From the NCBI RefSeq assembly GCF_025144725.1, contig NZ_JALXKS010000036.1:1-34658 (forward strand): a stretch of DNA of 34,658 bases, in the 5' to 3' direction. Position 1 is the stretch's first letter, and the number at the start of each line of letters is the position of its first letter. This DNA is from Brevibacterium sp. p3-SID960. Lineage in GTDB: Bacteria; Actinomycetota; Actinomycetes; Actinomycetales; Brevibacteriaceae. The notes under the pieces were generated by a model, which had not been told where the DNA came from, searched no databases, and saw only the letters and a program-made list of their open reading frames with translations. The position numbers and the translations under genes were made by a program. Of this stretch, positions 15,750 through 23,842 are shown piece after piece.

Positions 15750-18700
15750 GCAGCGATGCGCTCTTCGATCTGCCCAAGCAGCCGACGGCCCCTGCACCGG
15801 CGCTGGCAGCGACACCACGCCGCCAATGGCGTCTCAGCCGGCTGGAGGTGATCAACTGGGGCACATTCTCCGGCCACCATGCCGTCGACGTTCCGCCCTC
15901 GGGCCTCGTCTTCACCGGCGACTCGGGCTCCGGCAAGTCCTCGCTTCTCGATGCGATCTCCACTGTGTTGACACCCCGGGTGAAGCTCCGCTACAATGCC
16001 GCCGCGCAGGACCAGTCCGTGCGCTCCTCCGACCGCACGATCGTCAGCTATATGCGGGGCGCCTACGGCGCAGCCGAAGCTGATGACGTCGATGAGATCC
16101 GCACGACCCACCTGCGCACTGGCGCGACCTTCTCCGGCGTCCTGCTGCGCTTCGACCGGCCGGATGAGGAACCGGTCCTGCTCATCAAGCTCTTCAAACT
16201 CAACGCCGGGCAGATGACTGCCAGCGACGTCAAGGAGATCTGCATTCTCACCCGCTCCGATGCTGCGCTGCCGGACTTCAGCAGCTATCTGACCGGTGCG
16301 GTGGCGGTGCGGAAACTGAAGAAGGACTTCACGTCCGCATTTGTCACCGACAAGCACTCCGTGTTCCAGTCGCGGTACCGCGCCGCACTCGGCATCGCCT
16401 CGGATGCAGCGATGAACCTGCTCCACCGCACGGTCGCAGCGAAGAACCTCGGCAGCCTTGACGACCTGTTCCGGATGTACATGCTCGGTGAGCCCTCGAC
16501 CTTCGCGACCGCCGATCGCGCCGTCGAACAGTTCTCGCAGCTGTCCGACGCGCACCAAAGCGTTGTCACTGCACGCCTGCAGCTGCAGGCGCTGGAGGAG
16601 ATCTGCGCTGACGCAGATGCCTATGACGACGCGACGGCCCGAAACACCGAGCTCAGCTCTCTGCTCTCCGGACTCGACCAGGTGGCCAGCGCTCTGACGC
16701 GCGAACTCGCCGAACAGGAGCGCAGGAGAGCGCGCCGGCGCCTGTCGGGTGCCGAAGCCGCCCTCGCGAAGGCGCGCGCGGATGTCGAGGAGGCCACCCG
16801 CGATGTGGACCTGGCCCAGGCTGCACTGCGGGAGGCCGGCGGCGGTGAACTCGCCCGGCTCGCAGACCAGCTGACGGCGGCCAGGCACCGCCAGGACGAC
16901 GTCGACCGGCGCCGCACCTCGCTGGCCCAGCGACTCCAGCGCGCCGGAGTCACCACCCTGCCGCAGACGGCCGAAGAGTTCGACGAACTGCTCGAACAGC
17001 GGTCCGACCCAACTGAGGAATCTGAGCGCACCCACATCCAGACCGCCGAGCACGAAGCGGCCGAACGGCACCGGCAGGCAACGGAGCGGCTGGCGGCGCT
17101 CAGAAGCGACCTCGAGGCCGCCAAAGCAGAGAAGTCCAACCTCGACAGGCCGCTGCTCAACGCCCGGAAGCTGCTGGCCCAGCAGCTGGATCTCAGCTAT
17201 CAGGCACTGCCGTTCTGCGGTGAGCTGATGGAAGTGCGCGGGGAGGATGCCGCCTGGCGAGGGGCGATTGAGCGGCTGCTCGGCCCGCTCTCACGTACAA
17301 TGCTCGTTGACTTCCGCTACGCCGGGCAGGTTGCCCAGACACTCGACTCCATGCATTTCGGAGTGCGGGTCGTCGTGCAGGCTGTCCACAGCTCCAGTCC
17401 TGCTCCCCCGTCGATCAGCGACTCCCGGTCTCTGGTGCACAAGGTCGATGTCCGCAGTGATTCGCCGTTCGCTGCGTGGATGCATCACACGCTGTCCACG
17501 CGATTCGACTACACCTGTGTCGATGAGTCCGCAGAATTGGCGCAGGTGGAGCGCGGACTCACTCGTGCCGGGCAGGTCAGACGGCCAGGAGACCGGTTCG
17601 AGAAGGACGACCGCACCCGGGTCGACGATCGCAGCCGTTGGGTGATGGGCTTCAGCACCGTTGAGAAGGTCACGCAGCTGCTCGAAGCCATCAGCGCCGA
17701 GCAGAAGACAGTCGCAGAGACCAAGGACCGGCTCATCCGAGCCATCGACCGGCGCGATGCCGATGCCACCAGGCGCAGCATCCTCGAAGAGCTCGCTGAT
17801 ACGCCGTGGTCGGAGCTCGACGCACGGGCAGCACAAGCCGCAGTCGCTGGCGCCGAACGGCGCCTTGAGCAGACGATCCGCGGCAACACCGATCTTCAGG
17901 CAGCGCAGGAACTCGTCAGCACCGCAACCGCCGCCCGTGAGACGGCCCGGGAAGCCGAAAACGCTGCGCAGACCGACGTGATCGAGCTCCGAAGCGTGCT
18001 CACACGCCTCGATGAGGCCGTTGCCCGGGCAGCGGAGGCCGGCGAAGACCCCGAACCGGATGCAGCTGTGGCAGATACCCTGCGCTCCCGGTTTCACGAA
18101 CGCCGGCGCCGGCTGAGCGTCGATGACATCGCCACAGTGAAGAACGCCATCGAACGGCAGCTGCGCGAAGACCGTGATGAGGTCCAGAAGCAGCAGCACC
18201 GCGCAGAGGCCGGTTTCGAACGCCGCACCCACTCCTTCCTCAGCCAGTGGCCGGCATTCAGCGCTGACGTCGAGCGCTCGATCCGCGACCGGGACGAATA
18301 CCGGCGGCGGCGCACTGCTCTGCACAGCGACGGGTTGCCTGCACATGAGAAGCGCTTCCTGGAGATGCTGCGCACCCAGTCGACCCGCAATATCGGCACG
18401 CTGAATGCGCAGATCAGCCGCGCCTTCAACGAAATCAGGGAGCGCATCCACCAGGTGAACCAGTCGCTGAGCGGAAGCCAGTTCGACCGCGGAAGGTATC
18501 TGACGATCAAACCGAAGGAGCGCCGCACCGCGGAAGTCCAGACATTCCTCGCAGAGCTGCGCGAGATCACCACCGATGCGATGACATCGCTGACACCGGA
18601 GGCCGCAGAAGAGAAGTTCGCGCTCATCAAGAAGGTCATCGGCCGCCTCGGCTCAGCTGAACCAGCAGACCGGCGGTGGCGCACCGCCTGTCTCGACACC

Positions 18701-19102
18701 CGTCGGCACGTCAGCTTCCTCGGCGTGGAGACTGATGCGAACGGCGAGCCGATCCGAGCCTACGAATCCTCCACCGGGCTCTCCGGCGGACAGCGCCAAA
18801 AGCTCGTCGTGTTCTGCCTGGCCGCTGCCCTGCGCTATCAGCTGACCGATTCTGCCGAAGAGCTGCCGGAATTCAGCACCGTCATGCTCGATGAAGCATT
18901 CGACAAAGCCGATGAGACCTTCGCCCGAATGGCACTGGAGACCTTCGTGGCCTTCGGCTTCCAGCTCATCCTCGCCACACCGAAGAAGCTGCTGCCGATC
19001 CTCGAAGACTATGTGGGTGCGGCCGTCAAGATCGACATCAGCGACAACCGTGACTCGCGTCTGGCAGCCCTTCAGTGGGAGCAGAGCGGGGAACCGGAGT
19101 GA
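15746..19102 (+). CDS. jetC: Wadjet SMC-like ATPase JetC (MksB-like)
   Basis: The 1118-residue protein has SMC architecture. The Walker A motif GDSGSGKSS is at residues 58-66. A long first coiled coil (~335-475, rich in Glu/Arg/Ala) leads to a hinge-like globular region starting about residue 487 (LPFCGELMEVRGEDAAWRG), and a returning coiled coil covers ~680-920. The ABC signature LSGGQ lies at 1012-1016 and Walker B VMLDEAFDKAD begins at 1046, with D1049 and E1050. JetC is the motor that extrudes DNA loops and senses small circular DNA in Wadjet. No catalytic motif is missing. It overlaps jetB and jetD by 4 bp each, so the four subunits are probably made in step. Confidence 0.95.
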   Translation: MSSDALFDLPKQPTAPAPALAATPRRQWRLSRLEVINWGTFSGHHAVDVPPSGLVFTGDSGSGKSSLLDAISTVLTPRVKLRYNAAAQDQSVRSSDRTIVSYMRGAYGAAEADDVDEIRTTHLRTGATFSGVLLRFDRPDEEPVLLIKLFKLNAGQMTASDVKEICILTRSDAALPDFSSYLTGAVAVRKLKKDFTSAFVTDKHSVFQSRYRAALGIASDAAMNLLHRTVAAKNLGSLDDLFRMYMLGEPSTFATADRAVEQFSQLSDAHQSVVTARLQLQALEEICADADAYDDATARNTELSSLLSGLDQVASALTRELAEQERRRARRRLSGAEAALAKARADVEEATRDVDLAQAALREAGGGELARLADQLTAARHRQDDVDRRRTSLAQRLQRAGVTTLPQTAEEFDELLEQRSDPTEESERTHIQTAEHEAAERHRQATERLAALRSDLEAAKAEKSNLDRPLLNARKLLAQQLDLSYQALPFCGELMEVRGEDAAWRGAIERLLGPLSRTMLVDFRYAGQVAQTLDSMHFGVRVVVQAVHSSSPAPPSISDSRSLVHKVDVRSDSPFAAWMHHTLSTRFDYTCVDESAELAQVERGLTRAGQVRRPGDRFEKDDRTRVDDRSRWVMGFSTVEKVTQLLEAISAEQKTVAETKDRLIRAIDRRDADATRRSILEELADTPWSELDARAAQAAVAGAERRLEQTIRGNTDLQAAQELVSTATAARETAREAENAAQTDVIELRSVLTRLDEAVARAAEAGEDPEPDAAVADTLRSRFHERRRRLSVDDIATVKNAIERQLREDRDEVQKQQHRAEAGFERRTHSFLSQWPAFSADVERSIRDRDEYRRRRTALHSDGLPAHEKRFLEMLRTQSTRNIGTLNAQISRAFNEIRERIHQVNQSLSGSQFDRGRYLTIKPKERRTAEVQTFLAELREITTDAMTSLTPEAAEEKFALIKKVIGRLGSAEPADRRWRTACLDTRRHVSFLGVETDANGEPIRAYESSTGLSGGQRQKLVVFCLAAALRYQLTDSAEELPEFSTVMLDEAFDKADETFARMALETFVAFGFQLILATPKKLLPILEDYVGAAVKIDISDNRDSRLAALQWEQSGEPE

Positions 19103-20304
19103 GTGCCCGCCGCCGGTCCAGCGCGCCGCACAGCATGGTCTCACCCGATCAGGCGCGCGAGGCAGTCGCCGCGAAGTTCCGGCTGCACAAGCGGGCGTGG
19201 GCGCTCGGTATGGCGGATGCCGACGTCTCTCTGCCGCTCAAGCCGCCAGCGGAGCCGCAGACCAGCGCGAAGCTCGATGCGGTGATGTCGTGGATCCGAG
19301 CGTGGGAGGCTGCTGGCGCGCAGCTGCCGGAGCATGCGCACCTCGACTGGGCAAGCCGGCGGTGGCGCACCTGGGGACGGCAGCGGCTGCCGGTGCGTCT
19401 GCGGCTCACCACGCCCGAGGCGGTCGCCGCCTGGGCAGGTCAGCTGCGGGAATGGCGCCGGCTCACCCGTGCCGCCGACATGCTCGCGCAGTGGGCTCAG
19501 GACGCGGTCCCCCTCACTGTGCTGCGCCGCGTCCTCGGAGCCGCTGCCGAACTCAGCGCCGACGACCATCAGCGACTGCTGGCTGTTCTCACCTGGCTGC
19601 GGGAGAACCCCCGCTCGGGACTGTTCATCCGCGAGCTGCCGATCGTCGGCGTCGACTCGAAATGGCTGGAGACGCATCGGGGCGTCGTCTCCCCGATCAT
19701 CACCTCGCTCACCGGTGAAAGCAGCCTCGGCTTCCGCACGGCTGAACCGCGCATACGCGTGCGGCTCCTCGGCACCGGCGACCGACCGCACCTGTTCGCG
19801 GGCCTGCGCGATATCGAAGCTCCGGCGTCTGAGATCGCACAGCTGCCGGTGCGCCCGAAACTCGTCATTGTGACGGAGAACCTCGCGTCGTTCCTCGCGC
19901 TGCCAGCACACGGCCGGTGGGGAGACGCGGTAGCCGTATTCAACCCCGGCTACTCCGGTTCAGTGGCTGCCCGGCTGCCGTGGCTGTCCGGTGCGCGTGT
20001 CCTCTACTGGGGAGACATCGACACACACGGCTTCGGGATCCTCAACCGCTTCCGCACCCACTGCCCGCACACCGAATCGGTGCTCATGGACAGCCGCACG
20101 CTTATCGATTTCCAGCACCTGGCCGGAACAGAGCCGGCACCGCTGCGGGTTGCCCCGGAACATCTGGAGACCCTTACGGCTGGCGAGCGCGAGATGGCGG
20201 CGCAGCTGCATGCCAGCGGCTTCCCGCGCTTGGAGCAGGAGCGGATCGAGTGGTCCTACGTCCTCACCGCCATCGATGCGACAGCAGCACGCTCCCTGAG
20301 CTGA
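19099..20304 (+). CDS. jetD: Wadjet nuclease subunit JetD (MksG-like, DUF3322/TOPRIM)
   Basis: I choose GTG 19099 because it makes the same 4-bp overlap (GTGA) with jetC as elsewhere in the operon; GTG 19075 or ATG 19135 are alternatives. The 401-residue protein has an N-terminal DUF3322-type region (SPDQAREAVAAKFRLHKRAW ... LRLTTPEAVAAWAGQLREWRRL) and a C-terminal TOPRIM-like domain. The TOPRIM glutamate is visible as E260 (IVTENLASFLAL) and the DxD pair as D306/D308 (LYWGDIDTHGFGILNRFR). JetD cleaves plasmid DNA once the JetABC motor has recognised a small closed circle. The catalytic acidic residues are intact, so the system looks functional. It ends 4 bp from a convergent small gene. Confidence 0.92.
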   Translation: MSARRRSSAPHSMVSPDQAREAVAAKFRLHKRAWALGMADADVSLPLKPPAEPQTSAKLDAVMSWIRAWEAAGAQLPEHAHLDWASRRWRTWGRQRLPVRLRLTTPEAVAAWAGQLREWRRLTRAADMLAQWAQDAVPLTVLRRVLGAAAELSADDHQRLLAVLTWLRENPRSGLFIRELPIVGVDSKWLETHRGVVSPIITSLTGESSLGFRTAEPRIRVRLLGTGDRPHLFAGLRDIEAPASEIAQLPVRPKLVIVTENLASFLALPAHGRWGDAVAVFNPGYSGSVAARLPWLSGARVLYWGDIDTHGFGILNRFRTHCPHTESVLMDSRTLIDFQHLAGTEPAPLRVAPEHLETLTAGEREMAAQLHASGFPRLEQERIEWSYVLTAIDATAARSLS

Positions 20305-20308
20305 ACAC

Positions 20309-20545
20309 TCACCGCTCACGGTCGGACTCCTTGCAGCTGGCTTTGCAGCGCAGCGCTGCGGGCACGCACAGCCCGAACAGCGTCAGTCCGGCTGTCAGCA
20401 CGGCTGCGATCTGCACAAGCAGCTCCCAGCCGGCTGCGGGCTGGGATGACCACGGTCGGATGACGAAGAGTCCGCAGATGACGACAGCACACACCAGCAG
20501 CGTGACGGCCCGCCACCTGCGCTTGAGCATGCGCCCGATTCCCAT
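20309..20545 (-). CDS. Small two-helix membrane protein, unknown function
   Basis: This 78-residue protein starts at ATG 20543-20545. It has a basic N-terminus (MGIGRMLKRRWR), a first membrane helix (AVTLLVCAVVICGLFVI), a short loop, a second helix (LLVQIAAVLTAGLTLFGLCV) and a charged tail with two Cys and many Lys/Glu/Arg. The positive-inside rule suggests both ends are cytoplasmic. TATGGT lies six bases upstream of the ATG on its strand, so it is likely leaderless. It converges on jetD with only 4 bp between stop codons. I recognise no family. Whether it belongs to the Wadjet locus or is just a neighbour cannot be told. Confidence 0.55.
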   Translation of the reverse strand: MGIGRMLKRRWRAVTLLVCAVVICGLFVIRPWSSQPAAGWELLVQIAAVLTAGLTLFGLCVPAALRCKASCKESDRER

Positions 20546-20587
20546 GAGCCGACCATAGCGAAGCCACCGGCCCGTCACCATAGCGAA

Positions 20588-20621
20588 AGGCGGCGGCCGG
20601 CACAGGTGCCAGCCGCCGCCT
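20588..20621 (-). terminator. G/C-rich hairpin after the C39-like peptidase gene
   Basis: Perfect 10-bp arms aggcggcggc (20588-20597) and gccgccgcct (20612-20621) enclose an inner ggca/tgcc stem. On the minus strand the stem is followed by tttc. It lies about 60 bp past the peptidase stop and before the small membrane-protein gene, so it probably ends the peptidase transcript. Confidence 0.7.
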
Positions 20622-20681
20622 CGGGCGCGGTTGCGGGCGCTGGGACCGGGTGACTCTCGCCCCGCGCGTGCTGGGCGAGCC

Positions 20682-21338
20682 TCAGCCGATGTAGCCGCGG
20701 CCACCGGCCATGAGCGCGACCTGGTCAGCGGGCAGCCAGAATTCGCCGACGCCGCCGAAGTTCGCCGGATCGGCGACCTTGACGGTGCGGTTCTCGGCGT
20801 TGTAGCCGACGACGGTGAAGAAGTGGTAGATGAGGCCCTGGTTCTTCGGGTACCAGTCCGGGGAGGCATCCGGGGCGGTCATAATGTTGACGATGACCGG
20901 ATGGTCACGGTCGATGTCGTACTGCACATCGTGCCAGAACAGGTCCTTCTGCTCCTGGGTGGGCGTCTCCGCCAGCCCCTTCGTCTCGTAGAACGTCGAA
21001 CCGAGCCGGGCGTTCATCACCGGTTCGATCGCGCCGAAGTTCGTACCGGCCTCGGTGGTGCCGGCCTGAGCGGCGAGGTCGTCGGCGGCGACGTCGTGGC
21101 CGAAGGCCGACAGTGCGATCCGCATGGCGAACGGGCCGCAGTTGTAGGCGGTGCTCTGCTGCTCCCAGCGGTAGTCGAGGACCTTTTCACCGGCCTGGGT
21201 CTCGACCTGGGTGGCGACCGCCGCCGAGGCGGGGGCTGCACCGGCTGACGGAAGCACGGCGGCTGACGTGCCGAGCAGGCTGCCGATGGCCAGGGTGCCG
21301 GCGACGATGAGGGTGGGGACGGTGCGTGCGTAACGCAT
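20682..21338 (-). CDS. Secreted C39-like papain-fold peptidase
   Basis: This 218-residue protein begins with a signal peptide: basic MRYAR, hydrophobic VPTLIVAGTLAIGSLLG and an Ala-rich cleavage zone near residue 40. The mature part has the layout of peptidase C39-like (PF13529-type) proteins: catalytic Cys at C67 in STAYNCGPFAMRIAL, His at H172 in LIYHFFTVVGYN and Asp at D190 in VADPANFGG. Unlike bacteriocin exporters it has no ABC transporter domain. It is likely a secreted protease or amidase acting outside the cell; the substrate is unknown. AAGGAGAG lies 6 bases before the ATG. It is divergent from the Panacea-like gene. Confidence 0.82.
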   Translation of the reverse strand: MRYARTVPTLIVAGTLAIGSLLGTSAAVLPSAGAAPASAAVATQVETQAGEKVLDYRWEQQSTAYNCGPFAMRIALSAFGHDVAADDLAAQAGTTEAGTNFGAIEPVMNARLGSTFYETKGLAETPTQEQKDLFWHDVQYDIDRDHPVIVNIMTAPDASPDWYPKNQGLIYHFFTVVGYNAENRTVKVADPANFGGVGEFWLPADQVALMAGGRGYIG

Positions 21339-21676
21339 GGGGATCTCTCCTTGGGTGGGGTGTTCGAGGGATGATCGGGGCGGTGGCGTTCAGCTGAGGT
21401 GGAGGGGATGGCCGAACAGCTCACATTATTCATGGAAGCAAGACGGGGTGTCTGCGTCAATGGATTCGGCACTGCACCTTTGGGGTAGACCTACACGAAG
21501 GTTGCAGTGAGCCTCAGCGGCTCCATGACGGTGCTGCGTCCATCGATCGGCAGGTGGCCTTGGACGAAAATCACAGCCGATCATGCGGCTTTGGGGATCG
21601 ACGGTCTGCGCGGGGCGGTTAGGGTGGTGCCAGGCGAGACATCAATGGAGAGCTCGCTGGCGAGAGGAGCTGCGCC
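21339..21676. other. Divergent intergenic region, peptidase / Panacea-like gene
   Basis: No gene is visible in these 338 bp. They hold the ribosome-binding sites of the two divergent genes and an A/T-richer patch around 21421-21465 that could include the peptidase promoter. An imperfect inverted repeat with arms 21472-21480 (ctgcacctt) and 21498-21507 (aaggttgcag) flanks the near-palindrome gtagacctac. I cannot assign a regulator. Confidence 0.5.
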
Positions 21677-22267
21677 ATGCGCACCGCACGTGAAGTGCTC
21701 GCCTGGCTGAAGTTCCTGCAGCCGGGTGTGACGAAGACCCAAGCGGATCTGCTGCTCGTGTGCGCGCAGGCCTGGTGGCTGAAGTGGCACGAGGTGCCGC
21801 TGTTCGAAGACGAGACGGTGATCGGCGAATACGGACCCTATGTGGCCGCCGCCCATGACGGGTTTCCGCAGGCGATGCCGCGGCGTCCCGAACTCGACCT
21901 GCGCGAGCAGCTGGAGTTCGCGGCGATCATCGGCCATTACATGAGCCTGCCGACCTCCAGGCTCGTCGACCTCGGCCGGCTGGCAGTCGACGGGCGCACG
22001 AGCGGGACGCTGACGCTCGGTGAGCTGCGCGAGATCGCCACACGTGAGGCAGATGCCTGGGCTGCGGCCGGCGCCGAGGCGGCAGCCCAGGTGCCGCAGC
22101 GGCCCACCTCGGATGATGTCGAGTCAGCCGAGCAGCACATCAAGGCCAAGGAGCTGCGCCGTCAGATGGCGCTGCGCGAGCCGAGCTTCGGCGGCGGCGC
22201 CTCCCCTGCCGCGACGGCGGCGCTCCAGGAGCCGGTGCTGCGCGACCCGCTCGTCGGCGAGCACTGA
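21677..22267 (+). CDS. Panacea / SocA-like (DUF4065) domain protein
   Basis: This 196-residue protein starts at ATG 21677 with gagaggag upstream. Residues ~5-60 match the Panacea/DUF4065 pattern: a helix, then TKTQADLLLVCAQAWWLKWHEVPLFEDETVIGEYGPYVAA, corresponding to the family consensus of a KLL..AQ-W-L helix followed by PLF-D---A--YGP-V. Panacea proteins serve as antitoxins or adaptors (SocA links SocB to ClpXP). The C-terminal ~70 residues are Ala/Glu-rich and not conserved-looking. No typical partner toxin overlaps it; the next gene is hipA, convergent 20 bp away. It may be an orphan adaptor or a third component of the hip locus. Confidence 0.7.
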   Translation: MRTAREVLAWLKFLQPGVTKTQADLLLVCAQAWWLKWHEVPLFEDETVIGEYGPYVAAAHDGFPQAMPRRPELDLREQLEFAAIIGHYMSLPTSRLVDLGRLAVDGRTSGTLTLGELREIATREADAWAAAGAEAAAQVPQRPTSDDVESAEQHIKAKELRRQMALREPSFGGGASPAATAALQEPVLRDPLVGEH

Positions 22268-22286
22268 GGCGGCCGAGCGCACAGGG

Positions 22287-23498
22287 TCAGTGCTCGCGCA
22301 GCCGTTGAGTCCGCTGCCCGATCGACTCCTGCAGGTCAGGTGAGGCTGAGGGGTCGGGTGTCTCCGCGCTGACGGCTGCGCGGATCTCTTCGAGGGCCTC
22401 GGTGACGATTCGTTCGGCATCGCTGAGGTTCCACGAGGAGAGTTCGCTCACGAGGCTGCTGTGGCTGAGGTCGGCCAGCCGGTAGTGCCGGTCGACTGTC
22501 AGCGCCAGCCAGCCGTCGGCATCGCGATGCTGAGCCATGGGCACCATGTCGTAGGCGGGAGCTAGCAGCGTCTTCTGGTCTGGCAGATGCATGAGACCGA
22601 GGTTCTTCGCGTGCATATCGAGGTTGCCGATCGCGCAGCACAGGACGACTTGACGGGCCAGCTGGATGAGCTCTGACTTCGGGCAGCGACGGCGGACGGT
22701 CTCAGCGATCCGTCTGAGCGTCACCGCTCCGCCGACCTCCTGGTATTTCTCATCGCCGGCAGCTCCCAGCGCCTGGTTGAAATCCTCCTGGTGGAGCCGC
22801 TCACCGCGAGTGTTCCGGTCGAAGCGCTCGATGACGAGCGCCGGCAGCTCTGCGAACGCCGTCAACTCGACTCGGTAATCCGCCAACCCGATGGCGCGGG
22901 CCAGGCGCCAGCCGTATTCCTCATCGCCGATGACCGTCGGGTGCGCCGAGAGGCTCGGCTTGATGATGTGCGTTGAGGGATAGCCGCCTGCGACGCGATG
23001 CCACCGACCGTCTCGCTGAGCCAGGACAATCTTCGGCTGCACACCGGCCAGCGAGGTCCTCCCCGACCGTCGTCTGTTCGCGAGCGGGTCGGCCTGCGGG
23101 CTTTCGAGCAGTGACCGGATCTCGCAGTCGCTCACGGGACGGGCTTCGGGCGTCGGAGGTTCACTGGGGTCGTCGGCGTCCCAGATCTGCACGGCCCCTG
23201 CGATGTCGCGACCGTAGCGGGCGAGGAACGCCGGCGTATCTCCTCTGCGGAGGCCGCTGCGCTCAAGCATCCAGGTCAGGATGTCCCCTTCGGGCAGCAG
23301 CTCGTTGAAGAAGTTCCGCCGCTTGGCGGCGTGGTGACGCGGCGGTCGATCCGTCAGCGGAACGGCGACTGAGAGCACGTCGCTGTTGATGCCGAAGCGG
23401 CTGATGGCTTCTGTGCTCGCCGTGAAATCGAAGTCCTGCGGCCCCTGCGCATCGATATGGCCGACGATCACGCCGTAGAGCTCAACTGCCAGGCGCAT
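22287..23498 (-). CDS. hipA: HipA-type serine/threonine kinase toxin
   Basis: The ATG at 23496-23498 gives a 403-residue protein starting MRLAVELYG, the usual HipA N-terminus; an in-frame GTG at 23519 would add 7 residues. The N-lobe contains RRNFFNELLPEGD and RTSLAGVQPKIVLAQ (SLAG-Q-K phosphate loop). Catalytic motifs are intact: CAIGNLDMHAKNLGLM (the G-N-x-D-x-H-x-K-N loop with catalytic Asp) and LLAPAYDMVP (metal-binding Asp). HipA kinases phosphorylate aminoacyl-tRNA synthetases or other targets and cause growth arrest; HipB neutralises them. The gene overlaps hipB by 17 bp, typical of the pair. With no missing key residue it should be an active toxin. Confidence 0.92.
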   Translation of the reverse strand: MRLAVELYGVIVGHIDAQGPQDFDFTASTEAISRFGINSDVLSVAVPLTDRPPRHHAAKRRNFFNELLPEGDILTWMLERSGLRRGDTPAFLARYGRDIAGAVQIWDADDPSEPPTPEARPVSDCEIRSLLESPQADPLANRRRSGRTSLAGVQPKIVLAQRDGRWHRVAGGYPSTHIIKPSLSAHPTVIGDEEYGWRLARAIGLADYRVELTAFAELPALVIERFDRNTRGERLHQEDFNQALGAAGDEKYQEVGGAVTLRRIAETVRRRCPKSELIQLARQVVLCCAIGNLDMHAKNLGLMHLPDQKTLLAPAYDMVPMAQHRDADGWLALTVDRHYRLADLSHSSLVSELSSWNLSDAERIVTEALEEIRAAVSAETPDPSASPDLQESIGQRTQRLREH

Positions 23499-23724
23499 CG
23501 CCGGTCGTCCATTCTGCACGCAGGGTCACGCCGCATTCCTCAAGCAGAGCGAACAGCCGTTCGGCGTAGAGAGTGTGCTTTCCGGATTCCATGTCGGAGA
23601 TGGCGCTCTGCGCGATACCGGAGATCCGTGCGAGGTCTCGCTGGGACCAACCTCTGTCCATCCGCGCAGCCTGGATCGTCTCCCCCAGATCCTCTGGGGC
23701 GATGATCCTCGACCAGCGGTCCAT
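23482..23724 (-). CDS. hipB: HipB-type helix-turn-helix antitoxin
   Basis: I start at ATG 23722-23724, since the mRNA has GGAGGT 5 bases upstream; a GTG at 23745 is weaker. The 80-residue protein is an Xre/HipB-family DNA-binding antitoxin: LGETIQAARMDRGWSQRDLARISGIAQSAISDMESGKHTLYAERLFALLEECGVTL, with the helix-turn-helix around SQRDLARISGIAQSAISDMESG. It should bind HipA and repress its own promoter. The palindromic region upstream is the likely operator. It overlaps the 5' end of hipA. Confidence 0.92.
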   Translation of the reverse strand: MDRWSRIIAPEDLGETIQAARMDRGWSQRDLARISGIAQSAISDMESGKHTLYAERLFALLEECGVTLRAEWTTGDAPGS

Positions 23725-23756
23725 GGGCACCTCCGACTGTCGCACCGAATTGATCG

Positions 23757-23834
23757 GATAAACCGGATCATACCAGCATGATCAAGAAATCCAGATCAGG
23801 AGGGGTTGATCTGGATTCTGAGATCAACTGGTAT
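23757..23834. promoter_or_regulatory. Palindromic, apparently bidirectional promoter/operator of hipBA
   Basis: Concentric inverted repeats share a centre near 23802: inner arms 23788-23798 (aatccagatca) and 23807-23817, outer arms 23770-23776 (ATACCAG) and 23828-23834 (CTGGTAT), with TGATC boxes between. Leftward, TTGATC (23780-23785) and TTTATC (23757-23762) are spaced by exactly 17 bp and would transcribe hipBA. Rightward, TTGATC (23806-23811) and TGGTAT (23829-23834) are also spaced by 17 bp and point toward the SNF2 gene. The -35 boxes lie in or beside the palindrome, as expected for HipB autoregulation. Confidence 0.7.
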
Positions 23835-23842
23835 TCTCCATC

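Noticed and set aside
23499..23519. GTG start extending HipA by seven residues
   Set aside because: The family N-terminus begins at MRLAVELYG and the GTG has no better ribosome-binding site.
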